Shown: piece after piece, positions 18,702-27,479 of the stretch | Layout: every line of letters begins with the position of its first letter | How positions within the stretch are numbered: the stretch's first letter is position 1 | Source: Dyadobacter sp. SG02 | GTDB lineage: Bacteria; Bacteroidota; Bacteroidia; Cytophagales; Spirosomataceae | NCBI RefSeq assembly: GCF_900109045.1 | Contig: NZ_FNYL01000017.1 | Span: 62,001-126,000, forward strand | Length of the DNA stretch: 64,000 nucleotides | Direction: 5' to 3' | Notes under the pieces: model-generated | The model's input: the letters and a program-made list of their open reading frames with translations, nothing else | Told to the model about the DNA's origin: nothing | Database searches by the model: none | Program-made: the position numbers and the translations under genes

Positions 18702-20399
18702 TTATTCGGCGACCATTTCGTGCTGCGGCCATATCTTTTCGATCAGCCACGCAAAGATGATCACCAGCGTGCAGCCGATCAGGTTCAGCCAGAGGAATGC
18801 GGTGAGGTCGATTACATAGCTGGCGATTACGAATATTTCTCCGATAATGCTTCCCCAGAAAACTGCACGGCTGCCAATGTTTTTGAAATAGAATGCCACG
18901 AGGAATATGCCCAGAATAGTGCCGTAAAACAGCGAGCCGAGGATATTCACCGCCTCGATCATACTGCCCAGCCGCGAGGCATATTGCGCCACCGCAATGC
19001 AGAACACGCCCCAGAAGAATGTCGCCCAGCGCGACGCGGCCACATAGTTGCGGCCGTCCTCGTCTTTGCGTACGATCCGCTTGTAAATATCGATGATCGT
19101 GCAGGAAGCCAGCGAGTTATAAGCTGCCGCGACCGAGCCCATCGAGGCCAGTAATATCACGGCAATGAGCAGGCCCACCATACCCGCGGGCAGGTAATCG
19201 ATCACGAAACGGAGGAAAATGTAGTTCACATCGTTGGTGTCGCCGCCATTCGCTTTCGAAAGTACGGCGGCCGCCTCTTTTCTTACTTCCTTCACTTTAC
19301 CTTCCAGCCCGGCCAGAATGCTGCGTGAGGCAGCAATCGCCTGCTGGTCGTCCTTGCGGATAGCGTCCGTGAGCGCCATAACCTGGGGCCGCTTCACAGC
19401 CTGTATTTCCTCATGCTGCTTTTCCAATGCCGCATATTCCGCTGCATATGGGGTTGATTTGACCTGATCGACGGCCGTCTGGTTAAAGAAAAGCGGTGGC
19501 GTTGTGAACTGGTAGAATGCAAACACGAGCACGCCCACCAGCAGGATCAGAAACTGCATCGGTATTTTAAGCAATCCGTTCATGGCGAGTCCTAACTTGC
19601 TCTGCCCCTGCGAGCTGCCTGTCAGGAAGCGTCCTACCTGCGATTGATCGGTACCGAAATAGGAGAGTTGTAAAAAGAACCCGCCGATCAGCCCCGACCA
19701 TACATTATATCTATTATTCAAGTCGAATGTAAAGTCGATCAGGTTCACTTTCCCCATCTTGCCGGCCACATGCAAAGCATCGGTAAACGACACCTGTTCG
19801 GGCAGGAACTTTACGACCATCACACCCGCCACGACCATGCCGACCGTGATGATACCCATTTGCTGCAAATGGGTATGCGAAACGGCCCGCGAGCCGCCGA
19901 GCGTCGTGTAGAGGATCACTACGCCTCCCGAAATAATATTGGTCCAGGTGATATCCCATCCCAGAATGGCCGAAAGGATCAGCGACGGCGCATAAATGGA
20001 AAGACCGGTTGACAAACCGCGCTGCAAAAGGAATAAAAACGCCGTCAGCGCACGCGTACGCAGGTCGAAACGGCCTTCGAGAAATTCGTAGGCGGTGAAT
20101 ATTTTCAGCTTCCCGAATTTGGGAACGAATGTCACGCAAAGTACCACCATCGCGAGCGGTAGCCCGAAATAGAACTGCACGAAGCGCATTCCGTCGGTAT
20201 AGGCTTGTCCAGGGGCGGAAAGAAAGGTAATGGCGCTAGCCTGTGTGGCCATGAGCGATAACGTCACATGGTACCAGGGCATCGATTGCCCGGCGAGCAG
20301 AAAGGAATCCATGGTATGTTTCTCGCGGCTGCGGTAAATACCATATATGACAACAAAGAGAAGGGTAAGCGAAAGAACAATCCAGTCGAGCGTGCTCAT
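18702..20399 (-). CDS. Sodium:solute symporter (SSS family)
   Basis: A 565-residue membrane protein with about 13-14 predicted helices. The core motifs LMATQASAITFLSAPGQAY and LQLSYFGTDQSQVGRFLTG are those of SSS sugar/sialate-type transporters. A hydrophilic insert of about 90 residues (LEKQHEEIQAVKRPQ onward) lies between two helices and may be a coiled coil. The substrate is probably a sugar or glycoside, inferred from the divergent alpha-L-rhamnosidase genes. Its start overlaps the small upstream gene by 4 bp (ATGA). Confidence 0.88.
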   Translation of the reverse strand: MSTLDWIVLSLTLLFVVIYGIYRSREKHTMDSFLLAGQSMPWYHVTLSLMATQASAITFLSAPGQAYTDGMRFVQFYFGLPLAMVVLCVTFVPKFGKLKIFTAYEFLEGRFDLRTRALTAFLFLLQRGLSTGLSIYAPSLILSAILGWDITWTNIISGGVVILYTTLGGSRAVSHTHLQQMGIITVGMVVAGVMVVKFLPEQVSFTDALHVAGKMGKVNLIDFTFDLNNRYNVWSGLIGGFFLQLSYFGTDQSQVGRFLTGSSQGQSKLGLAMNGLLKIPMQFLILLVGVLVFAFYQFTTPPLFFNQTAVDQVKSTPYAAEYAALEKQHEEIQAVKRPQVMALTDAIRKDDQQAIAASRSILAGLEGKVKEVRKEAAAVLSKANGGDTNDVNYIFLRFVIDYLPAGMVGLLIAVILLASMGSVAAAYNSLASCTIIDIYKRIVRKDEDGRNYVAASRWATFFWGVFCIAVAQYASRLGSMIEAVNILGSLFYGTILGIFLVAFYFKNIGSRAVFWGSIIGEIFVIASYVIDLTAFLWLNLIGCTLVIIFAWLIEKIWPQHEMVAE

Positions 20400-20539
20400 T
20401 GAAAGTGGGCCATAAATAAATAGAAGAGGACAATTTGCAATGCGAGCATGCCGATCAGCAGAATGTACAGCTGTTTCCAGCTATTGACAAATGGGGGCAG
20501 CCCGTCGCGATCCTGCGAGCTATTTTCTTTTATGATCAT
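20396..20539 (-). CDS. Small single-helix membrane protein coupled to the symporter
   Basis: A 47-residue protein: a polar N-terminus (MIIKENSSQDRDGLPPF) followed by one helix, QLYILLIGMLALQIVLFYLF. The ATG at 20539 is chosen because a promoter box lies at 20593-20600, inside the longer frame that begins at 20626. Its stop overlaps the symporter start (ATGA). Small proteins in this position often accompany SSS transporters in Bacteroidota; a role as accessory subunit is inferred. Confidence 0.6.
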   Translation of the reverse strand: MIIKENSSQDRDGLPPFVNSWKQLYILLIGMLALQIVLFYLFMAHFQ

Positions 20540-20592
20540 TGTTCGGGTTGAAAGGTTTAGTATTGAAAAATGGCCGGGTATTGTACCACAAG

Positions 20593-20600
20593 CAAAAGTA
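20593..20600 (-). promoter_or_regulatory. Possible -7 box of the symporter operon
   Basis: TACTTTTG on the minus strand fits TAnnTTTG, giving a leader of about 45 nt before the small gene. No -33 TTG was seen at the right spacing. Confidence 0.45.
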
Positions 20601-20634
20601 GAACGGTTTTGACTTAATTTTAGCATGGAAAAAT

Positions 20635-20651
20635 GTTAACGAAGCGTTAAC
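20635..20651. promoter_or_regulatory. Perfect inverted repeat, candidate operator
   Basis: GTTAACG-AAG-CGTTAAC lies between the divergent symporter operon and rhamnosidase genes, 35 bp upstream of the symporter -7 box. Perfect dyad symmetry and position suggest a shared regulator-binding site. Confidence 0.5.
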
Positions 20652-20761
20652 GGTAGCCATATGGGAACGGCCCCGGACAGGACAGAACAGGCTGGCCGGT
20701 TGATTTTTAATTATTTATTTTCCGGGAATATTACAATCCTGAACACCAAAACGATCTGTCT

Positions 20762-22534
20762 GTGAAAAACTACCTGGCCTTCCTTTCACTTTTTCTGTGC
20801 CTGCCTGCCGGTGACATTGCCGCTCAGGAAGTATCCGGCCCCGCACTCCCCCCGATTTTCGACAACAGTTACGAAGCCCAGAAGGATTCGAGAATCCGGC
20901 AGTACCTGTCGCCGAAACGCATTGTGTGGATGTCGGACCGCAGCGGGACGAGCGTGGTGGATGCTTCCGCCCTGCTCCGGAAAGGCACAGGCCAAGCCGA
21001 CCTGGTTCACCAGAATTTCGCAAAGCTGATCAGCACGGAAGGTGAAACGCCGGGCATATTGTTTGATTTTGGAAAGGAAATTCAAGGCGGCATCCAGATC
21101 GTAACCGACCAGCCTGCCAACCAGAAGCCCATCCGCATTCGCATTCGGCTGGGCGAATCGGTCAGTGAAGCCATGTCCGAGATCGACACCATCCAGGGCG
21201 CGACCAACGACCATGCCATGCGCGATTTCACCATTCAGGTGCCGTGGCTTGGTGTAATGCAGGTAGGTAACTCCGGCTTTCGTTTTGCAAGAATAGACCT
21301 CGTGGACGCCGACCGCGAACTGCAATTGAAAGAAGTACGGGCTATTTTCGAATACCGGGACATTCCCTACCTCGGCTCGTTCAAAAGTAATGACGAGCGC
21401 CTGAACACCATCTGGAACACCGGTGCCTACACGGTGCATTTGAATATGCAGGAATACCTGTGGGACGGTATCAAGCGCGATCGCCTGGTCTGGGTAGGCG
21501 ATATGCACCCGGAAGTGATGACGATCAACACGGTTTTTGGTAAAAACGAAGTAGTGGCCAAAAGTCTCGACCAGGCCCGGGACATTACGCCGCTGCCGGG
21601 CTGGATGAACGGCATTAGCGCTTATTCGATGTGGTGGGTATTGATTCACAGGGATTTGTATAAAAATCAGGGCGATCTTGAATACTTGCGCAAGCAGCAA
21701 AAGTACCTCGTCGCATTGCTGGACCAGTTGATGGCGAAAACCAAAGACAACAAAGAAGACCTCGACGGTACCCGTTTCCTCGACTGGCCATCCAGCGAAA
21801 ACCCGGAAGGTATTCACGCGGGCCTGCATGCGATGATGATCATGACGCTCGAAGCAGGAGCGGAGCTTTGCCTCATTCTCGATGAGCCCGCGCAGGCGAC
21901 GCGCTGCAAAACCATGGCCACCCAGATGAGAATGTACGTTCCCGACGCCAACGGTTCCAAACAGGCCGCCGCATTAATGGCCCTGGCCGGCCTGATGCCC
22001 GCCGAAAAAGCCAATGCGGAAGTGATAGCGGTCGGTGATTGCGAGCGTTTCTCGACATTCTACGGCTATTATATGCTGCAAGCCAAAGCGCAGGCAAAGG
22101 ATTACACCGGCGCATTGAACTGCATCAGAAACTACTGGGGCGGAATGCTCGACATGGGTGCAACGACCTTTTGGGAGGATTTCGACCTGGCCTGGACCTC
22201 AAACGCCGCACCGATCGACGAGCTGGTACCGGACGGGAAGGACGATATCCACGGTGATTTCGGGGCTTATTGTTACAAAAAACTCCGCCACAGCCTTTGC
22301 CACGGCTGGGCTTCCGGACCTACTTCATGGCTTTCGGAGCATGTCCTTGGGGTGAGCATTGTTGAACCGGGTTGTAAAACGATCCGCATCCAGCCTAACC
22401 TGGGTGATTTGCAATGGGTAGAAGGTACTTACCCGACTCCGATGGGCGTGGTGAAGATCCGGCACGAAAAACAGACCGACGGCACTGTGAAGTCAAAGAT
22501 CGACGCGCCGAGAGGGGTGAAAGTGTTGCGTTAA
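20762..22534 (+). CDS. Alpha-L-rhamnosidase-like glycoside hydrolase (GH78 type)
   Basis: A 590-residue secreted protein with a GTG start and a signal peptide ending near DIAAQ. An N-terminal beta region is followed by a six-hairpin (alpha/alpha)6 domain from about residue 215. The segment WDGIKRDRLVWVGDMHPE keeps acidic residues at the spacing seen in GH78 catalytic sites, with Asp where many members have Glu. FWEDFDLAW supplies a later Glu. It should remove terminal rhamnose from a glycan or glycoside. It is the first gene of a pair, 17 bp before the second rhamnosidase. Confidence 0.75.
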   Translation: MKNYLAFLSLFLCLPAGDIAAQEVSGPALPPIFDNSYEAQKDSRIRQYLSPKRIVWMSDRSGTSVVDASALLRKGTGQADLVHQNFAKLISTEGETPGILFDFGKEIQGGIQIVTDQPANQKPIRIRIRLGESVSEAMSEIDTIQGATNDHAMRDFTIQVPWLGVMQVGNSGFRFARIDLVDADRELQLKEVRAIFEYRDIPYLGSFKSNDERLNTIWNTGAYTVHLNMQEYLWDGIKRDRLVWVGDMHPEVMTINTVFGKNEVVAKSLDQARDITPLPGWMNGISAYSMWWVLIHRDLYKNQGDLEYLRKQQKYLVALLDQLMAKTKDNKEDLDGTRFLDWPSSENPEGIHAGLHAMMIMTLEAGAELCLILDEPAQATRCKTMATQMRMYVPDANGSKQAAALMALAGLMPAEKANAEVIAVGDCERFSTFYGYYMLQAKAQAKDYTGALNCIRNYWGGMLDMGATTFWEDFDLAWTSNAAPIDELVPDGKDDIHGDFGAYCYKKLRHSLCHGWASGPTSWLSEHVLGVSIVEPGCKTIRIQPNLGDLQWVEGTYPTPMGVVKIRHEKQTDGTVKSKIDAPRGVKVLR

Positions 22535-22551
22535 GATTTAATCCGTTTTTT

Positions 22552-25392
22552 ATGAAAACTAGTTTAATGTCGGTAATACTGGCAATGGGAAGCGTTTTGG
22601 CGCATGCAGAGGGGCTAACGCCGTCGTACCTGCGTTGCGAATACAAAGAATCGCCGGTGACCGATGTCGCCCGTCCGCGTCTGAGCTGGGAGCTTTCGGC
22701 CACTGAAAATAACCAGATTCAAACGGCATACCAGGTATTGGTAGCCACCTCGCCGGAAAAGCTTTCGGAAGACGCCGCCGATTTGTGGAATTCCCGGAAA
22801 ACGTCCGGCCGTGCAACGGCACAGATCGAATATGCCGGAAAGCCGCTTGGTTCGCGTACCGTTTGCTATTGGAAGGTGCGGAGCTGGGACAGGAATGGCG
22901 CTGCCGGCGCATGGAGCAAGCCTGCCCAATGGGAGATGGGCTTGCTCGACAAATCGGAGTGGGAGGGGCAATGGGTCGGTCTCGACCTCGACGGGCTCGG
23001 TAAAGGCAAAGTGTACCATTTGCCGCCCGCGCCGTATTTGCGTAAAGAGGTCAACATCCGCAGAGCGGTTAAAAACGCCAGGTTGTACGTTACCGCTTTG
23101 GGGCTCTATGAATTTAGTATTAATGGGAAAAAAGCAGGCGACGCATTTCTGACGCCCGGCTGGACGGATTACGACAAACGGGTCTATTACCAAACCTACG
23201 ACGTAACAGGGCATTTGAAAGCCGGGGTCAATGCATTAGCCTCACAGTTATCTTACGGCTGGTATGCGGGTTACCTGGGTTATTCATTATTAGTCCAAAA
23301 TCCCGTCGTACACGCATTCTATGGGAAAGTACCCGTATTGAAAGCACAGCTGGAAGTGGAATATACCGATGGGAAAAAGGAAACTTTTGTTACCGATCAG
23401 AGCTGGAAAGCGAACCAGGGCGCATTGCTGGAATCGGATTTGCTGAATGGCGAAACTTATGATGCGCGTTTGGAACAAAATGGCTGGAATACGGCCGGTT
23501 TTGACGATGCGAAATGGAAAAATGCGGAGGTGTTTCCTGACAAAGCCGAACGTAAAATTCAGGTCTATCCCGGCCCGCCGGTTCGAATTACCCAGACATT
23601 AAAAGTGGTAAATCATAAAGACCGCGGCAATGGCACCTACATTTTCGATATGGGACAAAATTACGCGGGCATTGTCCGGTTGCATGTGAAGGGCCGCGCG
23701 GGAGACACTATCCGGCTGCGTTTTGGTGAAAAGCTGTATCCCGACGGCCGCCTGATGACCGAAAACCTGAGAATGGCCCGGGCGACCGACACTTACATAT
23801 TAAAAGGCGATCCGGCCGGCGAAACCTGGGAACCGAAATTTACATTTCATGGATTTCAATATGTGGAAATAAAAGGGCTGAGAAATGCGCCGACGCCGGA
23901 AACATTGATCGGCCTGGTCATCGGCTCGGATACCCCGAAAGTGGGTGCTTTTGAAACCGACAATGCAATGATCAACCAGCTGTACAGCAATATCGACTGG
24001 ACGCAGCGTGCCAATTACGTGGACATTCCCACGGACTGCCCCCAGCGCGACGAGCGCATAGGCTGGACTGGCGACGCGCAGGTGTACGTGAAGTCGGCGA
24101 CATTCAACCGGGATGTGGCTTCGTTTTTCACCAAATGGGTGGTCGACCTGAACGATGGCCAATATGAAAATGGCGCCTACCCACTCTACGCGCCGCGCCC
24201 GAACCTCCGTAAGACCGATACTTTTTCTCCGGGCTGGATGGAAGCGGGCATTATCTGCCCGTACCAGATTTACCGCACATACGGCGACACCCGCATGATC
24301 CGCCGGGGATGGCCGGATATGGTGCAGTTCATGGACTTCCTCGATACCAGAAGTAAGGGAACATTCCTTTTTAAAGAGAATGCATTTGCCGACATCGATC
24401 CGAAAGGCGGCTTCGGCGACTGGCTGTCATTTGGCAAGAAAACCCCGCCGGACATGCTGGCCTCATTCTACTACGCCTATTGTGCCGATCTCATGGCCGA
24501 AATGGCGGGAGCGATCGGTAATGCCAAAGATCAGCAGCGGTTTACAGAAACGGGTAAGAAAGTGCGGGACGCTATTCGCGGGTATTATGTCGATCAGGAT
24601 GGCCGTTTCAAATGCGACGCGCAGGCTTACGGCAATGGTGCGGGCTATGTGGACGGTTCCCTGGGTTTTACCGGACATACGCAAACCGCCTATGCCAACG
24701 CCATTTACATGAATATTATCAATACCGGCGACCGCGCGAAAGCCGGCGCCTACCTGACCACGTTGTTGAAAGAAAACGGCGACAAACTCGGTACCGGTTT
24801 TCTGGGCGCCAAGCCGCTGCTCCCGGCGCTTTCTGCCACCGGCCATTCCGATTTGGCATACAAACTATTCCTGAGCAAAGAATTTCCCTCCTGGGGTTTC
24901 GAGGTGGAAAACGGTTCCACCACCATTTGGGAGCGCTGGGACAGTTTCACCAAAGAAGACGGTTTCAAATACAATGCCGCCATGAACTCATTCAGCCATT
25001 ACGCATTCGGTGCGGTGTGCGAATGGATGTTCGGCAACGCGGCGGGGATCGTGATGACCAAACCCGGATTTGAAACCTTTGACATACGCCCTGAAATCGC
25101 GCCGGATGGCATGGGTAACAATGGTATTAACCATCTGAAAGCCTCTTTGCGGACAATCAGCGGGACTATTGTTTCCGAATGGAGCAAGCAGGATGGAGGC
25201 CTGGCAATGAAAGTTTCCGTGCCCGTGAATACGCTCGCACATATATATGTACCCGCGGGCGCAGGTGCACAGGTGCTCGTGAATGGAAAGCAGCTATCTT
25301 CTTCTGCATTAGTCAAAACCGTTGGAAAAGAAGATAGCTACTTGATTGTCGAGGCTGGCTCGGGAGATTATGAATTTACGGTAAGCAAATAA
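22552..25392 (+). CDS. Alpha-L-rhamnosidase, GH78
   Basis: A 946-residue secreted enzyme. The ATG at 22552 is chosen because it begins a signal peptide (MKTSLMSVILAMGSVLAHA); longer frames overlap the previous gene. The order is an N-terminal Ig-like domain (ARPRLSWELS), a carbohydrate-binding beta domain (NGKKAGDAFLTPGWTDYDKRVYYQTYDV), the (alpha/alpha)6 catalytic domain with DIPTDCPQRDERIGWTGDAQ, TTIWERWDSF with a probable catalytic Glu, and a C-terminal beta sandwich. It forms an operon with the preceding rhamnosidase, opposite a symporter operon: a small rhamnoside-use locus. Confidence 0.92.
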   Translation: MKTSLMSVILAMGSVLAHAEGLTPSYLRCEYKESPVTDVARPRLSWELSATENNQIQTAYQVLVATSPEKLSEDAADLWNSRKTSGRATAQIEYAGKPLGSRTVCYWKVRSWDRNGAAGAWSKPAQWEMGLLDKSEWEGQWVGLDLDGLGKGKVYHLPPAPYLRKEVNIRRAVKNARLYVTALGLYEFSINGKKAGDAFLTPGWTDYDKRVYYQTYDVTGHLKAGVNALASQLSYGWYAGYLGYSLLVQNPVVHAFYGKVPVLKAQLEVEYTDGKKETFVTDQSWKANQGALLESDLLNGETYDARLEQNGWNTAGFDDAKWKNAEVFPDKAERKIQVYPGPPVRITQTLKVVNHKDRGNGTYIFDMGQNYAGIVRLHVKGRAGDTIRLRFGEKLYPDGRLMTENLRMARATDTYILKGDPAGETWEPKFTFHGFQYVEIKGLRNAPTPETLIGLVIGSDTPKVGAFETDNAMINQLYSNIDWTQRANYVDIPTDCPQRDERIGWTGDAQVYVKSATFNRDVASFFTKWVVDLNDGQYENGAYPLYAPRPNLRKTDTFSPGWMEAGIICPYQIYRTYGDTRMIRRGWPDMVQFMDFLDTRSKGTFLFKENAFADIDPKGGFGDWLSFGKKTPPDMLASFYYAYCADLMAEMAGAIGNAKDQQRFTETGKKVRDAIRGYYVDQDGRFKCDAQAYGNGAGYVDGSLGFTGHTQTAYANAIYMNIINTGDRAKAGAYLTTLLKENGDKLGTGFLGAKPLLPALSATGHSDLAYKLFLSKEFPSWGFEVENGSTTIWERWDSFTKEDGFKYNAAMNSFSHYAFGAVCEWMFGNAAGIVMTKPGFETFDIRPEIAPDGMGNNGINHLKASLRTISGTIVSEWSKQDGGLAMKVSVPVNTLAHIYVPAGAGAQVLVNGKQLSSSALVKTVGKEDSYLIVEAGSGDYEFTVSK

Positions 25393-25397
25393 GGGGA

Positions 25398-26264
25398 TCA
25401 GCTTACTGTTTCGTTTACCAGCCGGTCTACGCAAATAGTGAGGCTATCGCGCCAGTATGGAATAGAAATGCCGAAGTTGTTTTTAATCTTCGACTTATCC
25501 ATTACCGAAAATGCCGGACGTACGGCGCGGGTTACATATTCCGAGGTTTTCACCGGATTCAGTTTCACGCTTGTTTCGCTGAGGTCGAATACCGCCTTGG
25601 CGAAATCGTACCAGGAAGTGACGCCTTCGTTGCTGTAATGGTAAATGCCGTACGCCTTGTTATCGGCTTCAATGATGTCCAGGATAGTATTGGCCAGATC
25701 GATCGCGTAGGTAGGGGAGCCCACCTGGTCTACGATCACACCCAGTTGCTCGCGCTCGCGGCCCAGGCGCAGCATCGTTTTTACAAAATTGTTACCGAAT
25801 TCGGAGTACAGCCAGCTGGTGCGGATGGTGTAATGCTCGGGCAGGATTTCGGCGATCGCCGCTTCCCCTTCCAGCTTGGTCAGCCCATACACGTTTTCCG
25901 GCTCGGCAGGATCGGTTTCGGAAAGCAGTTTGGGAATATCACCTTTAAAAACGAAGTCGGTGGAAATGTGGATCAGCGTGGCCTGGTGTTTTTTGCAAAC
26001 TTCCGCAATATACGCAGCGCCGTCGCGGTTGACCTTCCGGCAGGTGTCCACATCGTCCTCGGCCTTGTCTACCGCCGTGTAGGCAGCGCAGTTGATGACG
26101 AACTGCGGCTTTTCGGCTGTAAAGAGCTTGTCAAGCAATTCTTTGTCGAGGATGTTGGCGTTTTCTTCCGAGGGGAAGGAGATGTCGGTAATGTTACGTT
26201 CCGTTGAGTTTTTTTTAAGGCAGCTTCCCAGTTGCCCTGAGGCACCTAATACGACTATTCTCAT
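25398..26264 (-). CDS. rfbD: dTDP-4-dehydrorhamnose reductase
   Basis: Catalyses the last step of dTDP-L-rhamnose synthesis, reducing dTDP-4-keto-L-rhamnose. It shows the Rossmann motif GASGQLGSCL (8-17), the catalytic Tyr/Lys in ENVYGLTKLEGE and a typical length (288). It is separated from rfbA, rfbB and rfbC by about 6 kb and converges with the rhamnosidase operon with only 5 bp between stops. The start codon itself lies inside a copy of the shared pre-start element (TACTCAATG). Confidence 0.94.
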   Translation of the reverse strand: MRIVVLGASGQLGSCLKKNSTERNITDISFPSEENANILDKELLDKLFTAEKPQFVINCAAYTAVDKAEDDVDTCRKVNRDGAAYIAEVCKKHQATLIHISTDFVFKGDIPKLLSETDPAEPENVYGLTKLEGEAAIAEILPEHYTIRTSWLYSEFGNNFVKTMLRLGREREQLGVIVDQVGSPTYAIDLANTILDIIEADNKAYGIYHYSNEGVTSWYDFAKAVFDLSETSVKLNPVKTSEYVTRAVRPAFSVMDKSKIKNNFGISIPYWRDSLTICVDRLVNETVS

Positions 26265-26270
26265 TGAGTA
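26261..26270 (-). repeat. Pre-start element, rfbD copy
   Basis: TACTCAATGA on the coding strand; the ATG of rfbD is inside the element. Two differences from TACTCAACGT. Confidence 0.5.
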
Positions 26271-26322
26271 TTTTTAAAATGCGTTCAACACAAATTTACG
26301 CAATGCCTCAGGGAAGGGGATA

Positions 26323-27300
26323 TTATTTGTTGATTATTATTTTACGTGACGTGGTTTTGCCCTTGTCGTCTTCCATATTCACTACATAAATTCCCGCAGG
26401 AATACCATTTACATCAATGCCTTTTTCATATGCGTTGCTCACCGATATAAGACGACGGCCGCTCATGTCCCAAACTGACACCTGCTTTATCTTCCGGCCA
26501 TTGCGGACGAAAATCCGGTCGCGCACAGGATTAGGATATACCGCAGCTTCCACCTCGTCCTGCGAACTGTTTTCCGGTTTCAGGATTTCGGTACCGTCCG
26601 ATGCGATCAAACTATCCGCGCCCGGCGCCATTTCACGCGTATTGGTAAGATCCGCGCCAAACGTGTAGGCAAGGTAGGTGTTTGGAACGATGGCTGCATT
26701 AGTCGTCATCGAGCCCGCGCTGATGTAGCTGACACCACCATACAAGGACATCTGATCGACCGTAGAAGGAATTTTCACCCATTTTGATCCGGTCCAGCCG
26801 ATGATGTAAATCTTGTTCAAATTCTGCCCCGGTGCGAACGAAGCCATGCCGCTTTCCAGATGCCACGCCAGCGTTATTTTCGTCGCGGTAGTGCCGTTGA
26901 TATCCCAATATTCCTGGGTCGAAACCTTGCCTACATTGGCATCCTTGCTCGTGGACGAAAACGGGGCGCCGGCAGGAAGCGGCGGGTAATTGCCGCCCTT
27001 GTGGCTCGTGGTGATCCCGATGGCCGGGTTCGCCGAAAAATAGGCTCCCGTCGTACCATTTGCCGCAGCGGCAAACGGACGGTATACGCCATTGTCGGTG
27101 GTTGGAAAAACAAAGCGGTTGTTACCACTCATTTTTATATAGCCATCGACCATATTGGCGGTAATTACGGCCGTACTGGGGTAAGTGACCACTCCGAAAG
27201 TCTGGCGATCCGTAAATATCCTTTTCCTCTGTGCATGCGAGCTGTTCATCCCGATCAGCAGCATACAAACTGCTCCAAAAACATGTAAAACCCTTCTCAT
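26323..27300 (-). CDS. Secreted protein with C-terminal T9SS sorting domain
   Basis: A 325-residue protein with signal peptide (cleavage after SSHAQ). The middle part is a beta-rich domain of unknown family (VDGYIKMSGNNRFVFPTTDNG region). The C-terminal 75 residues are a type A type IX secretion sorting domain: YPNPVRDRIFV, VSVWDMSGRRL, GIPAGIYVVNM and a Lys-ending tail. It should be exported to the cell surface or medium. The ATG at 27300 (MRRVLHVF) is chosen over a longer frame because of the promoter position. Monocistronic. Confidence 0.8.
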   Translation of the reverse strand: MRRVLHVFGAVCMLLIGMNSSHAQRKRIFTDRQTFGVVTYPSTAVITANMVDGYIKMSGNNRFVFPTTDNGVYRPFAAAANGTTGAYFSANPAIGITTSHKGGNYPPLPAGAPFSSTSKDANVGKVSTQEYWDINGTTATKITLAWHLESGMASFAPGQNLNKIYIIGWTGSKWVKIPSTVDQMSLYGGVSYISAGSMTTNAAIVPNTYLAYTFGADLTNTREMAPGADSLIASDGTEILKPENSSQDEVEAAVYPNPVRDRIFVRNGRKIKQVSVWDMSGRRLISVSNAYEKGIDVNGIPAGIYVVNMEDDKGKTTSRKIIINK

Positions 27301-27344
27301 CTTTCCCTTTATAAATTCTAACCTAGATAACACTTTTTGTTACA

Positions 27345-27352
27345 CAAAAATA
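27345..27352 (-). promoter_or_regulatory. Possible -7 box of the T9SS protein gene
   Basis: TATTTTTG on the minus strand fits TAnnTTTG, about 45 bp before the ATG at 27300. It overlaps one arm of an inverted repeat (27311-27320 with 27351-27360). Confidence 0.45.
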
Positions 27353-27417
27353 GAATTTATACTACACATAAAAAAGTGTGCCTCGGGAAAATGATTGAAT
27401 AGTTTTGCCTGGAAAAT

Positions 27418-27444
27418 GAAAAAGGCGCCACTGGCGCCTTTTTC
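27418..27444 (-). terminator. Terminator downstream of the initiating transferase gene
   Basis: A palindrome GAAAAAGGCGCCA/CTGGCGCCTTTTTC with a T run on either strand. It lies 36 bp past the stop of the minus-strand gene at 27480. Confidence 0.85.
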
Positions 27445-27479
27445 ATTGCATTTTGGTTGTGGATACTGTAAGATAAATA

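Noticed and set aside
20786..21829. 347-codon minus-strand frame opposite the first rhamnosidase
   Set aside because: Antisense shadow of a clear glycoside hydrolase gene.
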